The notes beneath the pieces were generated by a model. That model saw nothing but the letters and a program-made list of their open reading frames with translations, ran no database searches and had not been told where the DNA came from. From Plasmodiophora brassicae (lineage: Eukaryota; Endomyxa: Phytomyxea; Phytomyxea; Plasmodiophorida): a DNA stretch of 64,000 bases. The DNA lies in NCBI GenBank assembly GCA_036867785.1, contig CP145414.1, positions 1,054,001 to 1,118,000 on the forward strand. The letters are read 5' to 3'. The position numbers and the translations under genes are program-made. Shown in pieces: positions 45,451-58,300 of this stretch. Positions within the stretch are counted from its first letter, which is position 1. Every line of letters starts with the position of its first letter.

Positions 45451-45483
45451 GGAGATGGTGCCGACTGCTGTTCGCGAAGATGA

Positions 45484-46250
45484 TCAGGCTTTGGACGAGA
45501 TGGCCTGCTCACAGGAGGTGAACGTGTCGTCCCCCGTCATGATCGCAGTCTTGTACGTGTGGCTGCAATCATTCAGGCGTATCTCGGCGCGGGTCTTCTT
45601 GGATCCACCAGCAACCTGGGGTGAGATAGACTGAACCTGGTTCCTCAGCGTCGGCAGGCTGGTATGCTTCGATAGCGCGCTTGCCATCTTCATCTCGAGG
45701 TCTCGCGTAGTCAAGAACTGGCATGCTGCGATTTGAACCAGCGCGTCGTCTGTGAGCAGGTCGACATTGCGCAGGAACGGGGATGGCTCAGCACGATGGA
45801 GGTCAGCTACGGCGTGTCGAAGCAGAAACGCATCGCCTGCGGTTTGATCCTTGCAGATTCCGTCGGTTCCCCCTCGCGGTCGCTCACAGCTGTGCCGCAA
45901 TAGCCTGCTCCTTCAACTTTTGAGAAATTGGTCCTATTAAGAGAACATTAGTCCATCGACCTCGTTCCGCGTACCGGGTCGTTCAGTGCAACTGTTATCG
46001 CGTCTTCGAAGATCCGGTAAAACGAACGAGGTGGATGGATGTGATTTCTCAACGACACCACACAGCCTCGTAATGGCGATATTGGTTGCTCTTTGACATC
46101 GATGTTCGCGTCCGTGCTTGACGTCTGCGACGGCATTGACGCAGAGTCTCACGCGTGGTGCGGGACGAAGCCAGACGTGGGTGTGGCCAGCGTGCGCACT
46201 GTACGTAGGTGATCTCGGCTCGAGTCAGTGTCATCTCCATCCCATCCTCG
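45484..46250 (-). CDS. unrecognised multi-exon gene
   Basis: Coding-like stretches on the minus strand include about 46130-45990 (RSFYRIFEDAITVALNDP) and 45850-45484 (SPFLRNVDLLTDDALVQIA, then a Lys/Arg-rich C-terminus to a stop at 45484). Plausible GT-AG introns lie between them, including a GTACGC donor after NDP and an AAAAG acceptor. The last exon starts directly beside the RhoGAP fragment. I could not match it to a family. Confidence 0.45.
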
Positions 46251-46376
46251 ACGACGTCGGCCTCGCCACGTCATCGTCGACGTAGAGCTAATCAGCTAAA
46301 TCTGTTCGGGGCCTGTTCTTTCAGGCCCTTTTCTCTGCACAGAGTCCAGGGCAGCAGAGTTGACTGGGCCATGGCC

Positions 46377-47434
46377 AGGCCTCTATAAAGTAGTACAATC
46401 GCGTTAGAATAGTACAATGTACTAATATAAGGGCACCTGTCTGTACTATTTTAATTAGTGCGTGGCGGACTTACCAAGTGCCTACGGACTTCCCCGAGTC
46501 GTTTGGACTGTTCCGGAGCAGGGCCTAACCCCCCCCCCCCCCCCCCCCCCACTGACCCATGATAGCTGCCGCGATGTCGGGTCCTCCACGTAAACATCCG
46601 AAACGATTATAGATTATATCCCTACCTGGATAAGGTCGAACTTGAGTTCGGATTGCGAGTGACGTCACGGAACGAAAGCAGTGGCTCTGTTGAAGCTGTT
46701 GTGTGCCGCTTATGTGAGTGCTGGGGGCGCGAGGATGCAGATGACGAAGTTGCTGATGGTTGGTATGGTCAAGGTGATGGCAGGCAGACAGGATGCTGGC
46801 CGCGAATCGGCTCTTGCGCCACCTTGTCTCCCGCTGCAACTGGTTAATACGTCAATGGTCGATTTGTGTTGGTTGCAAGTCACAAGGAACAGCTGCGGGC
46901 AGCTTTCGAGCCAGAATTTATTCCTACAGTTTGCCGGCAGCACAAGATCTCATTCGCATCTCTGCACAAGAGCCGCCGTTGATGGCATCACTGCAGTCTA
47001 CGACTCGTAATGCGTTCTCAAAGCCTGGTCATCTTGTGGTTCTTGTTTCGCCGAGTTGCAGCAGTTCGTTGTGGTTCTCGTTTCGCCGATCGAGTTGCAG
47101 CAGTTCGCGGCGGGTCTGGCGACCGTGATGCCAACCACTAGTCGGGTCGAGGGTGACTTCTCCTTAATGTCCTATCGCCGGAATGCCTATTGCGCCGCCA
47201 TGACAGATTTCGTTCTGGAAGGAATCATGTATGCCAAGTAATACCGAGCACTCCAGGATGTGGCAAATCGTCTCTAGGGCCTGCTGCATTGATACACACT
47301 ACTTAGATCGATCCTAGGGCGTCTACTGGACGGATTTCTGTAGATGTACTAGATGTACTATTCTAAGCGTCCCAAGGTGTACTATTTAAGCTAGAATAGT
47401 ACGAATAGGGCAATGTCCTACTTTAAAGAGGCCT
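46377..47434 (+). mobile_element. hAT transposon, internal-deletion derivative (non-autonomous)
   Basis: A 1.06-kb copy of the hAT family described at 47441-60746. Its left end (AGGCCTCTATAAAGTAGTAC) and right end (GTCCTACTTTAAAGAGGCCT) are terminal inverted repeats. It keeps the first ~65 codons of the transposase (KHPKRL, then GSVEAVVCRLCECWGRED) but then jumps to the C-terminal third (KVMAGRQDAGRES), so the DDE core is deleted. A poly-C run of 22 (46529-46550) sits near the start. Confidence 0.85.
46529..46550. repeat. poly-C run of 22
   Basis: A run of 22 cytosines in the short hAT copy. The full-length copy has only CACCCCCAC at the corresponding place (about 60585-60595), so the run expanded in this copy. 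Confidence 0.95.
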
Positions 47435-47597
47435 GGCGCCAGGCCTCTTTAAAGTAGGACATTGCCCTATTCGTACTATTCTAGCTTAAATAGTACACCT
47501 TGGGACGCTTAGAGTAGTACATCTAGTACATCTACAGAATTCGGTCCAATAGACGCCCTATGATCGATCTAAGTAGTGTGTATCAATGCAGCAGGCC

Positions 47598-48600
47598 CTA
47601 GAGACGATTTGCCACATCCTGGAGTGCGCGGTATTGCTTGGCATAAATGATTCCTTCCAGAACGAAATCTGTCATGGCGGCGCAATAGGCATTCCGGCGA
47701 TAGGACATTAAGGAGAAGTCACCCTCGACCCGACTAGTGGTTGGCATCACGGTCGCCAGACCCGCCGCGAACTGCTGCAACTCGGCGAAACGAGAACCAC
47801 ATGGTGACCAGGCCTTTGTGAACGCATTGCGAGTCGTAGACTGCAGTGATGCCATCAACGGCGGCTCTTGTGCAGAGATGCGAATGAGATCTTTGTGCTG
47901 CCGGCAAACTGTAGGAATAAACTCTGGCCCGAAAGCTGCCCGCAGCTGTTCCTTGTGACTTGCAACCAAGGACACAAAATCGACCATTGACGTATTAGCC
48001 AGTTGCAGCGGCAGACAAGGTGGCGCAGGAGCCGATTCGCGGCCAGCAGCCTGTCTGCCTGCCATCACCTTGACCACACCACTCATAGCTTCCAGATAGA
48101 GAACTGCACAGGAGGCAAGTACTGCCATCTTCCTAAGAGGTTCAATCTCTGCAGCAAGTTCTGCAGCATCCACGTCAATGCCTTGGAGTAGAAGCTCTAT
48201 GCCAGCAACAGAGACCGAGAACTGTCCTTTCGACACAGTGCTGTTGCTAAACGACACAGGTGCGTCAAGAATGCAAGATTCATCACGCTCGGCGGTACAA
48301 TGTTGCTGCAGCTGCATCAGGAGTACGGCTAGGTTTTCGTATTGCCTTGCGACAATACCGGACTCGACTTGAAGGGCATCGAACGTAATGTTTACCGTCT
48401 CTAGGAAATTGTAGACAGCCATTGCAACCAACCACCATTCCTTTGGCGGGGCATGTACATACGTTTTCTCTTCGAAAAACGCACACAGTGTGGTGCGACT
48501 TGCGAGCAGCCACTTCAGCACCTACAGCAAGCGAAACAGATGCTATCAGAAACTCGAAAGTGGCACATAAAACCAATAACAATCATACCTTTGATACAGA
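47598..48600 (-). pseudogene. hAT transposase, C-terminal half
   Basis: The frame runs from the gypsy target site to a stop at 47598. It contains the all-helical region and the conserved C-terminal hAT dimerisation segment (TSRVEGDFSLMSYRRN). The N-terminal half lies 10.7 kb away on the other side of the inserted gypsy element. Confidence 0.85.
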
Positions 48601-48604
48601 GGTC

Positions 48605-48780
48605 TGTGCCGGCTCCAAGCTATAAGACAAGAATAGCTGTGATCCGGCTAGGCCGCCCTAAGAATGACGGACATGCACGGAGTGCGCACGGAGTCCGCAC
48701 GGCGTCCGTGGGAGCTGCAGGTCGGGGACACAGACGATTATACTACACGGCTGATATACCATCACCGTTGGGACGTCACA
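48605..48780 (+). repeat. gypsy 5' LTR, 176 bp
   Basis: TGTGCCGG...GACGTCACA; identical to the 3' LTR by eye. Preceded by the GGTC target duplication. Confidence 0.95.
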
Positions 48781-50233
48781 GAGATCTCTTGAACATCCTT
48801 TCGGGGAAGGTTTCAAAGAAGGACGCGATGGTGGCCACCGCGCAGGAGATGCTGCTGGAAGATGACGTCGATGATCGACAACAAGGACAGAGCGTGCAAG
48901 GCTCAACGATCGTCCTGCAGATGAACAAGGCGCCGACCTTGAAAAGCATGGACCGCAAGGCCGTCACGACGTTCATGGCCGAGCTGAAGACGTATCGGAA
49001 TCACTTCCGGGACGATCCGAACGCCAAGGGCCAGATCCCGCGGTCAGTGAGGAGTATGATCGACCCCGGTCTGCTCAGGGCGATCTGCAAGTGGGAACTC
49101 GGCAAGGACGCCGAGGGGGTGACGGAGAGCGACCTGATGGACTGGATGAAGAGGCATCTGGAGCAGGATCGCTCGACGGACGCGAACATCGACCGGGAGA
49201 TGCGGAAGCTGGCGATGAAGCTGACCATCACCACACCAGCGGCAAGGGTCGTGAACCTCGTGCAGCAGTACGAGGAATTGGTCGCGCGCAACGGGTGGCA
49301 GGACCTCTTCACGTCCCGCGAGGGACGGAAGAACCTGGTCAAGTACCTACTGGGTGCTGTGCGCCCATCCGGTTTACAAGCGCTCATGCGGACCCTCGTC
49401 ATGAAGCGCCAGACCGATCTCCAGAAGGACCCTTTGGAATTCTATCGGGTGCTGAAGGAACGGGCTGCATCGTATGAGGAGACGATGTTGTACATGGAGC
49501 CGGGACGTGAGGATGGCAAGGGGAAGGGAAAGGTCAAACCCACCCCGAAGAAGCGAGGGGCGCAGACGGATGAAGGAGGCGGTGGAGGCCGGGACACGAA
49601 ACGACACCGGAAGGACCTGCGATGTTTCAACTGTGACGAGGTTGGACATCCAGCGTTTCGTTGCCCGAAGAAGCCTACCAAGAAGCAGGTCGCAGACCTG
49701 CTGAAGGATCGCCGCAAGGGGCCAACGGGAAGGGATGGACCCCGTAAGGCCAAATCTGATAAAGATGACGACTTGTCAGAGTACCCATGGCTTCCAGTGG
49801 TAGGAAGAGTGTCGGAGGGGGCGCAGAGGACAGGGGACCAAGTAGTCGTTCGTGTAAACGGACATGAGGAAGACTACGTTGGGGTTCTGGACAGTGGAGC
49901 GACATCGGTTGACGTTCTGATGCCATTGACCATAGCGCGCGAGCTAATGGAGCGGGACCCATTGTTAACAATCACAGGGAACCCATCGGGGTCAAATCGG
50001 GGTCAATTGGGCAACGCGGCCTCCAGAATGGTGGTCGGTCAACCTGTCATACAGTTATAGAGATCCCTTCATTCGGTCACACGTACGGTGTGTTTGGTGA
50101 CTCTGCAGGAATTGCTACCACTGTGGGTCAATTCGGGGCATTCTGCTCCAGACTGGCCACATTGCGATTTTCACAACATAAGTATCGTTTTCGGAAGTGC
50201 GTGAGTCGCGGCGTCATTGGTGTGCGTCTGTGA

Positions 50234-53200
50234 ATGAGTCGACCACGCAGTCTGGGATCGAGTAGCGACTCACCAGAGCATCCGGGCGGTGATGCTTCTC
50301 GGGACGTGAATATCTTCTTTGAGCATGTGCGCGAATACCAGCGTCGTCGCGCAGCTGCCGATTCTGATCGCCAGCGGAACAACGTCGCCGCCGGCAACCG
50401 TTTTCTTGAGATTGCTCGTCGAGCTCTGAGCGAACGGCGCAATCCTTCAGTCGACGTCATGCACAATCCGTTTCTCCGGCTCTTCGATGAGCACCGTCGG
50501 CGGCGCCAACGTCGACCGACGATGACTGTAACGAGGCATGGAGACAATGTTTCTGTGGAGCCGTTTGATATCCGCCCGGCGCTGTTGGAGAACAATGCCC
50601 GTTCCAATGTTCAGGAATTCAACGAGTGGCGCGAAACTAACTGCAAAGAGTACATGAATGAGCTCAGGCTTTCCGATTTCCTGGTGGCCGAAATCAGCAA
50701 GAAGCTGGAGGAACTCGAGGCACCGAACATCGATCCGACAATTCTCGACAATTTCGATGAGGTGATGCGGTCAAAGGGATCGTACAACTCCCTCAATAAT
50801 ATGCTGAAGATTGCTTCCAACCGTGCTAAGGAGTCACGTATTCGTCGAAATGCACTGGTAATAACACACCGCTTTGTTCACGAATGTAAGTTCTCATGGT
50901 CATTTGGTAGATTCGTGATATTTGTGAGGCCAAAGGGGTACCAAGTGACGACTTTACTGATGCTCTGGATGTGGACCTGAATGCTACAGCCGAATCTATC
51001 AGTGTGTTACGCAGACACCTTCTGGATATGGGGGTGACGTCACCCTTTATCAGGTACAAGGCCTGCTGCGGTGGTCATGTGTGGCCCGATGGCGCAGATG
51101 TGCCATCGTCAGAGGCCTGCTGTCGTCAGTCAGAGCCGTGTATCTACTTTTCGCGAATTTTGTTTCTGCAGTGTCTGTTCCGGTCGAACACGTTCTGCAA
51201 GATGCTCCACGACGAACTCGACCGCCATCGAGAAATCGCATCGGCTCCTTTGAGAAGTACGTATATGCAAGACTGGACGGATGGAGACTTCTTTTATACG
51301 GTGTATTCGCCGTTTATGAAGTCTTGCCTCGAGAACGGCGAGTTCCCTCTCTCGTTGTCATCCATGATCGACGGGGCAGATCTTCTCAGCTGGGGATCTA
51401 AGTCAGTTGTTCCTCTTGTCCAAATTGTGATGGGGTTACCGGCTTCGGTTCGCTGCAATCAGGGCCTTATGTCCCCTGTGGCATTGATCCCAAACGTTGC
51501 TAAGGGTCATCGACGTGCAGTGCAGAGACTGGACGCTTTTGAGCTGAATTTGATGAACTACTATGGATTCCCAGTGTTCGACGCAGTCGAGAAGAGAGTC
51601 AAGCATGTTCGATGCATCTCGGCAGTGATGGTATGTTGTCCACATATAACAGTTTGTATGCTGCAATACCCGTATTAACCGCCTCCATCAGCCAATGGAT
51701 TATATCGAGCTCTGTCACACGAGCTGTACTAGCCAGAACGGCAAGCAGGATGCTTGCAATAAATGCAGCATCAGAGGCCGTTCAGCAAACCGATCTGTCA
51801 AGTACCATGGGGCATTTATGTTCGCGTCATCGGATGTCCAACGCCATGTCAGTATACTGGTAGCGTTGCTAAGTACGGGTTGATCACTGAAGATTTATGC
51901 TTGCTGATATAGTTCTGTAAAAAATATGAAGACATGCTGGAGTATCTCGACGCATTGCCTTCCGATAAAAGGCCGAGCGACGTGCGTTCACTTGATCAGC
52001 TACGTGATGATGTGCGCTGCAAAGACGACGACGAAGTTCGGCGTCGCATGACGTCGAGGAACGTCGGTGACCGTGGTGGATACCGTCACCCGGGTTATGA
52101 CGTCTACTCCGTTGGCCTTCTGTGCAGTTTTGGACACGCGTCCAATTACGTGCACGATCCTATGCACGCCATCTGCATGCGTGCTGTTCGCCCGCTTTTT
52201 CAAGCGATCGACTTCTACGGATCGGGTTCATCATATTACAATCCTGAGGTAAGCGGGCCTGCTCGACTGCACGGCCAACTGTAACACCGTTTGCACAGAC
52301 TGAGAAACTGTTCGGTCGTGGAGACTGTCCCAGTCCTGTGTGGGCTTGGCCCAATAACACTGCCTATCCCGCTAAAGTGAAGGCTGGTGTAAAATGGTCC
52401 TCCCTGGCTGTTGAAATCGATCATGTTTTGGAGAACCTTACGTGGGTATCGCGAACCGGTGGTTCAACGAAACCAAGGAACCCTTTGGTGAGTTCCTGGT
52501 GGAAAGCAGCTGACTCCCTTGTTTGGCTCGGCGACGTTGGCATTGGGATCTGGTGGTCTGTTGTTTCGCGGGTGCTGGTTCGAACCCGTCCAGACTCTCC
52601 CATTGCTTCGTTCTGGATAGCGATGTTTCGTTTTCTCGATGCGCTGTCATCAATGCTTTCGAAGGCTTTTGTTAGAAGCAACCTAGATCGTGTGTTTTCT
52701 AACTTTCTCGACGCTCTGGCGCATCTAGAATCTGTCATGCCCTGCGGGCTGATGACCATATCGGTACGTTTCACAAACGGCTTCACGGCTTCACCGATTT
52801 CATACTGTTCTGATGTTTTCGTGTCAGATGCATTCTCTTGTTCATTTGCCGGAAATAATCAAGCGATGGGGTCCGCTGGTCGGTCTTATTTGGGTCTGGC
52901 CAATGGAGCGATGGCTGCACTTCATGAAAGACGTTCTACAAGCGACCGTCTCTGAAACGGTCAACATCGCGTCCTACATGCAGCTGATCTGTGCTGCTAC
53001 GTTCCTGCGCAGCGACTTCTACAGACAATATTCGCTGAGGAATGACTGCCCCTTGATGTTTGGTAATGCCACAGGCATGGATGAAATTCCTACCGCGCAT
53101 CTGTCGACCCTACCCATCGATCTGCGCCCTCCGCTGTCGTCTGTAGAACTTAACGATACGATGCGGTGTTGGTTGCATGTTCATCTGTATTCAAATACGC

Positions 53201-53757
53201 ACTGGGCCTCTACCAAGAATCATTCTTGGAGGGTCCGGTATCGGCGTTTGGTGGCGCTTTATGCGCAGGCGTCTGGGAATCCAAGAGGTCTGAATTCATT
53301 CTCTGGCATGTTTCGTCATCTTGGAAGCTTCGATCTGTTCTGCTCGTTGCACAAATCGTCGTTCGGATCAGTCTGCCTTCCAAAGTCTGTTCAATCCAGC
53401 TCTCGTGCTGACATCGGTACTGAGCTTGCCATTTTGGTTCACGACAATTGGTTTGAAATCATTTCAGGTAGATGTATGTTTCGGAAGCAGGACGTTGACG
53501 AGTCGTACAAGACATGCAACTCGAAGTTTGTTGTCGAATTCGAAGAGGCTGGCCTCTACATGGGTGACATAAGCAACCTCGTCAAGCTCGATCTAGGCTG
53601 GTCGCATCGGTTGGCACATGAGGCGGATTCGATTTGCTTAATTCTGGTTGGCCGATGGTACAAACTTCACGCCTGCGACAAGCCGTACGATCGAGTTCTT
53701 CCCAGATTTTATCCCAACCGTATTTATCAGCAGTTCTTCTCTTGGTTTTGTAACTGA
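50234..53757 (+). CDS. CACTA transposase (Transposase_21/DUF4218 type), multi-exon
   Basis: Starts MSRPRSLGSSSDSPEHPGGD at 50234. Exons are separated by short introns whose ends I did not all fix. Recognisable parts: the middle domain with YDVYSVGLLCSFGHASNYVHDPMHAICM (about 52100-52180), then the DUF4218 domain from about 52813 with MHSLVHLPEIIKRWGPLVG and WPMERWLHFMKD. These are typical of EnSpm/CACTA transposases. The last exon (to 53757) is a 314-codon frame. Whether the protein is active cannot be judged without the splice model. Confidence 0.8.
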
Positions 53758-54344
53758 CTTGTCATTGTGTAGGAAATGGGTGGTATAACCCTGGAAGCGC
53801 AGATACGATGTGGCAGGCGCTTCACGAGGTCGTTCCAAACAACATCGTTACGGTTCCGGCATCAGTCATCCACAACAATGCCGTCGTACAAGCGACAATG
53901 GTTTGTATTGAATCCAGAGGAAACATGACTGCTGAAACATTACAGTCAACAATTGCTCGAGATATCGGTGCGGCAGTTTGAGTCAAGGTACATTGCATTG
54001 TTGTTTGAACTCTTGTACGAAACTATCTGAATCAAGTACCTGTACGGTAGCTAGCTCCTAAGCATTTGCAAGCAATACAAGGGTATTGAGTAGTCGCGTC
54101 GATATTGAATTGCTTCGCGAATCGATACGGCCACTGCCGATTTCACGATCGCATTCGCCGCTGCCTGCCACGGAGGGCAGAAACGAGAAGGTGCGACTCG
54201 GAGTGCCGTCGCGCGCTTTGCTGCAGAGTGCAGCAACCGGCACCCGATGTCGCATGCAGTTACAGTGTACGGCCAGCCCGGTGAGCGCGTGCGGCTGCCT
54301 CGTGTGACGTGAGACTGGCGGTTGCTGCTCAATAACGAAAGCGT

Positions 54345-55036
54345 ATGGCGAGTGCAGGGTCGCATACCGTTTCCCTGAGTCTGGCGCAGAGACAAGCGGG
54401 CGTGCCGTCTGCGGAAGAGGAAGAACTTCTGAAGAAGTTTCGGTCACAAGGCGCGCGGCAAGAGCGCACAGCAGAGCGTAAACGTGCAATCAACCTTGCC
54501 AGGACGATATACACGTCGTTCGTTACACGCGTGTCTGTCCGGCGAAACGAACATTAACTGTTATTGTATAGGACATACAAGGCCGACCTGTCGAGGGATT
54601 GCCATAAAGACGTGGAGATACACATCAGGATGTTAAGAGAGGGTCCATCCATTGGACTTCCGGTCAAATGGTGGACCGTAGAGGATACAAAGCAACGTTT
54701 GTCGAAGTCTGCAACCAAATCTTGTCTCGAAATTCTAAACGTATCTTCGTGTCAGTCATTAAGCAGACGCGCAAGAGCAAGCGTAAGGCCGAAAATGTAT
54801 GTTCGCGCGAATCGAACGTGCTGTGCCGACATACTGAAAGTACGGAGATGAAGGATTCACATATTTGTCGCCAATTTAATAATCATTGTGTAGATGGTCA
54901 CGACGACTGCCTGTTTGACTTTCTCCGACAGTTGAGACAACAACTAATGCCACATGAGGCGAACGCGCAGTTTCGTGAGAGCCACATCATTGACATGGTT
55001 GTCGCTGGGCTTCTGCAAGTCCTTGATCGCGTGTAA
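54345..55036 (+). CDS. possible second gene of the CACTA element
   Basis: Two short frames (54345-54557 and 54564-54851) can be joined in phase through a GT-AG intron ending TATAG near 54572; a third frame continues to 55036. The product would be basic and small, with no domain. CACTA elements often carry a second DNA-binding protein gene, but the link is only positional. Confidence 0.35.
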
Positions 55037-55368
55037 GACGGCGCCTACCGGTAAGCTTGCTCTGTGGATCTCAATGTTGCTGGTATTATCCAATGTATAC
55101 TTTTCATTTTAGGAGGTAATCGCCATGGAAAAAGTGAGGCTCCAGACGCCATTATGTAATAAAAAGGTTTATGTCTCCCAACGTTTCCGAGCGAGGTGCA
55201 CGCCGAGAGAAACTATAAATAGTAGGTTTCCAAATTTAGTAGGGTTGTGACGGGCACCCCGACGACAGTGTGACTGGATGGCAAGTGGGAGTCAAACAGG
55301 GGTCATCTTGGGGCAATGCTGAAAAGCCTCATTTGAACCCTTATTTGACCCCAGATGGTTCCCTGTGA

Positions 55369-58300
55369 ATGGAGAACCTCCAGAAGCCGGAAACGTTCTG
55401 TCTGGTAGACAGAGAAACGAAGCACACAGCCTACCATGTGATGATACTGGATCTGGGACTGACGACGACGGCAGGCGAACTGATCACTCGCCGGCGCCGA
55501 TGCCTTGTATGGGACATTCCTGAAAAGGAAATAATCCTAGGGGAGAGGCTGTTGGACGACTTGGGTATCCACCCAAAGAAGGCCCTGGACGTACTCATTA
55601 AGAGCACGCCGAAGAAGGGGAATGACGTCATGGATGAAGTGCACAATATGGCAAACGAGATGCCACCTCTCTGGGAAGGGGAGGAAGAGGAAACAGAGGA
55701 TGTGAGGATCGGAACCGATTCCACAGACTCCCTGGAAAGGGAGATGGACGGGATGGTCGAGCGCGCATTGAGGAATGGCCTACCGCAAGCGATGGGGAAA
55801 TCGCTTCGGAAACTCGTCAGAAGATATAGGGACGTTTGGCGTATGAGCATTGGACCTGATGGTCCAGCCAGGGTTACACCATTTGTCACGGAGCTGAAAC
55901 CGGATGCGGAACCTTACAGGTGCCGAGCCAGAAAGTACAGTATGGAGGACAGTGCTTTCATGGAGGAATTCGTCGCCCAATTGAAGAAGTATGGCCTAGT
56001 CGTTGAAAACTACAACGCGAAGTGGGCTTCACCGGTGGTGGTGGTGACGAAGCCAGGGGGCGGAAAGCGGTTCTGTGTTGATCTCAGAGCTGTTAATGCC
56101 AAATGTGTCGCCGTGGCGTGGCCTATGCCACATCAGGAGGCGATACTCAGGAACCTGGCAGGCTCGAGGTTCTGGTTTAAGCTAGACGCGTTCAAAGGCT
56201 TCTGGATGATGCCGCTGGATGAAGCGTGTCAGGAGATCTTCTCCTTCATGACAGATAAGGGGGTGTATAAGCCAACGAGGTCGATGCAGGGGGGAATGAA
56301 CTCCGCCCCTCAGTATCAAGGGAGGATGTTTGAGGTGTTCGGGGAACTTATGTTCCACAAACTAATCATATGGATCGATGATCTAATGGGGCATGCCCAA
56401 AGGGAGGATGATTGGTTCCGAACGTTGGAACGGACTCTGATGCTAGCCGAACGGCACAGCATCAAGTTCAACGTGGAGAAGTGTGAGCTCTTCACAACAG
56501 AGGTTCGGTTCTGTGGAAGGATATTCACGCCAGAAGGGGTAAGGCACGATCCTGCTAGGATTGAGGCTTTAATGGCGATACCACAGCCGAGAACGGCAAG
56601 GGCCTTGCAACAATTCCTTATGGCAACTCAGTGGATGAGTAGGTCCATCCCTGAGTACAACAGGAAGGTACACCTGTTACAGAGGATATACGAGGATGCA
56701 ATGAAGGACCAACCTGGCAGGACGAAAGCCATTGCCAGGAGGGTGCGATTGTGCAAATATGGATGGTCACCCGAACATGCGCTGGCATTCGAGAAACTGA
56801 AGATGGCAGTGGCGGACACGGTCCAACTAGCGTACCCGCGAAAGGACCGGATCCAATGCCTATTCTCAGATGCAAATGAGGTTAACAGCGCGGCGGTAGT
56901 CACACAGATTCCGCCTGAGGACTTGGGTAAACCAGTGCATGGGCAGCGACATGAACCGCTGGGTTTCGTCGGACACAAGTTCGCGGGCCCAGAGCGGAAC
57001 TGGTCCACGGTGGAGAAGGAAGGGTTCGCGATCAAGGATGGGATTGACAAACTGGACTATCTCGTTACAACCAACGAGCAGTTTCGTTTGTTTACCGATC
57101 ATAGGAATCTCGTGAGGATATTCTCACCAACGGACGTGTCAAAGCCAACGGCGCAGAAACTGCAACGATGGGCACTGGACATACAGAGGGTCAACTACGT
57201 CATTGAACACATTGCGGGGGAGGACAATGTGTGGTCGGATCTTATGACGCGGTGGGGTGCACCGGACGGTGGGCCTGATGACCAGCACCTAGAGGTACGC
57301 ACGATCAGGAGGATAACGCTTCAAATTGAGGACGGATATCGGGTACGGCCGTTACAAAGGAAGGAATTCCAATGGCCGACCGTGGACGAAATCCGTAAGG
57401 CTCAGAGGAAATGGCTCAGAGGAACGAAACGACCGAAGAATGGTGATGATCTCTTCGTCACAGGGAAGGGACAGGTGATCATACCAGACGAATGCAACGA
57501 GCTGAAGCTGCAGCTATGCGCTATTGCTCATGCGGGCGGAAACAGTGGGCATCTAGGACTGAAGGCCTCGTTGAGGAAGTTGGGGGAGTTCTGCCATTGG
57601 GCACACTGCGATGAGGACATGAGGACGTTCTGCAACGCGTGTTTGAACTGTCTACCGACAAGGGGCGGGGTTAGGATTCCCAGGCCATTGGGAACAGCTG
57701 TTCATGGTGTTAGGCCGAATCAGGTGATTCACTTGGATTGGCTATACATGATGGCGGCTCAGAAGGGCGGAAGACATGATCTGCAATGGAACCTGATAAT
57801 CAGGGATGATCTGTCTGGCATGGTCAAGATTACTCCTGACCATACACCCAATGCGGAAACCACTGTAGAGGCACTGCTCGAATGGAGGGCTATCTTCGGA
57901 ACGTTTGAGTTGATGGTGTCAGACATGGCGTCTTGCTTTCTGGCAAACGTTGTGAAGGAACTGGCGCGTCGATGTGGATTTGCTCATCACCCGACTGTTG
58001 CCTATGGGCATTACAGTAATGGATCAATTGAGGTGATCAACAGGAACTACTTGCAACTAGTCAGAGCACTTCTGTCTGAATTGCAGTGGGACAAATACGA
58101 TTGGCCATGGTTGAACCACAACATTGAACACACGATCAATCACAGGTCGCAGGCGCGTACCAACGGGAATGCGCCAGTGACAGTGATGATGGGACGTCAA
58201 CCAGACAACCCGCTGAAGCAAGTGTTCAAGAGGCCAGGGGATGAGAAGTATGGGGAAGCTACACTCTCAAAGGAGCATATTCAGGAGCTAGTCATGCAAT

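Larger units (their letters stand above)
49973..55367 (+). mobile_element. CACTA/EnSpm-type DNA transposon inserted in the gypsy element
   Basis: 5.4 kb. The left end reads CACAGGGAACCCATCGGGGT and the right end, reversed, CACAGGGAACCATCTGGGGT. These are imperfect terminal inverted repeats, with shared GGGTCAAAT subterminal motifs. A 3-bp target duplication AAT flanks it (49970-49972 and 55368-55370), as expected for CACTA elements. Inside, the plus strand codes a transposase in several exons (50234-53757) and possibly a second small gene (about 54345-55036). Confidence 0.9.

Noticed and set aside
47345-47520. Palindrome at 47.4 kb as a third example of the unexplained foldbacks
   Set aside because: It is explained by the terminal repeats and 3' parts of two head-to-head hAT copies.
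48453-48827. Upstream extension of the gypsy gag frame
   Set aside because: It reads through the 5' LTR and the flanking hAT sequence; the first Met after the LTR (48828) is the sensible start.
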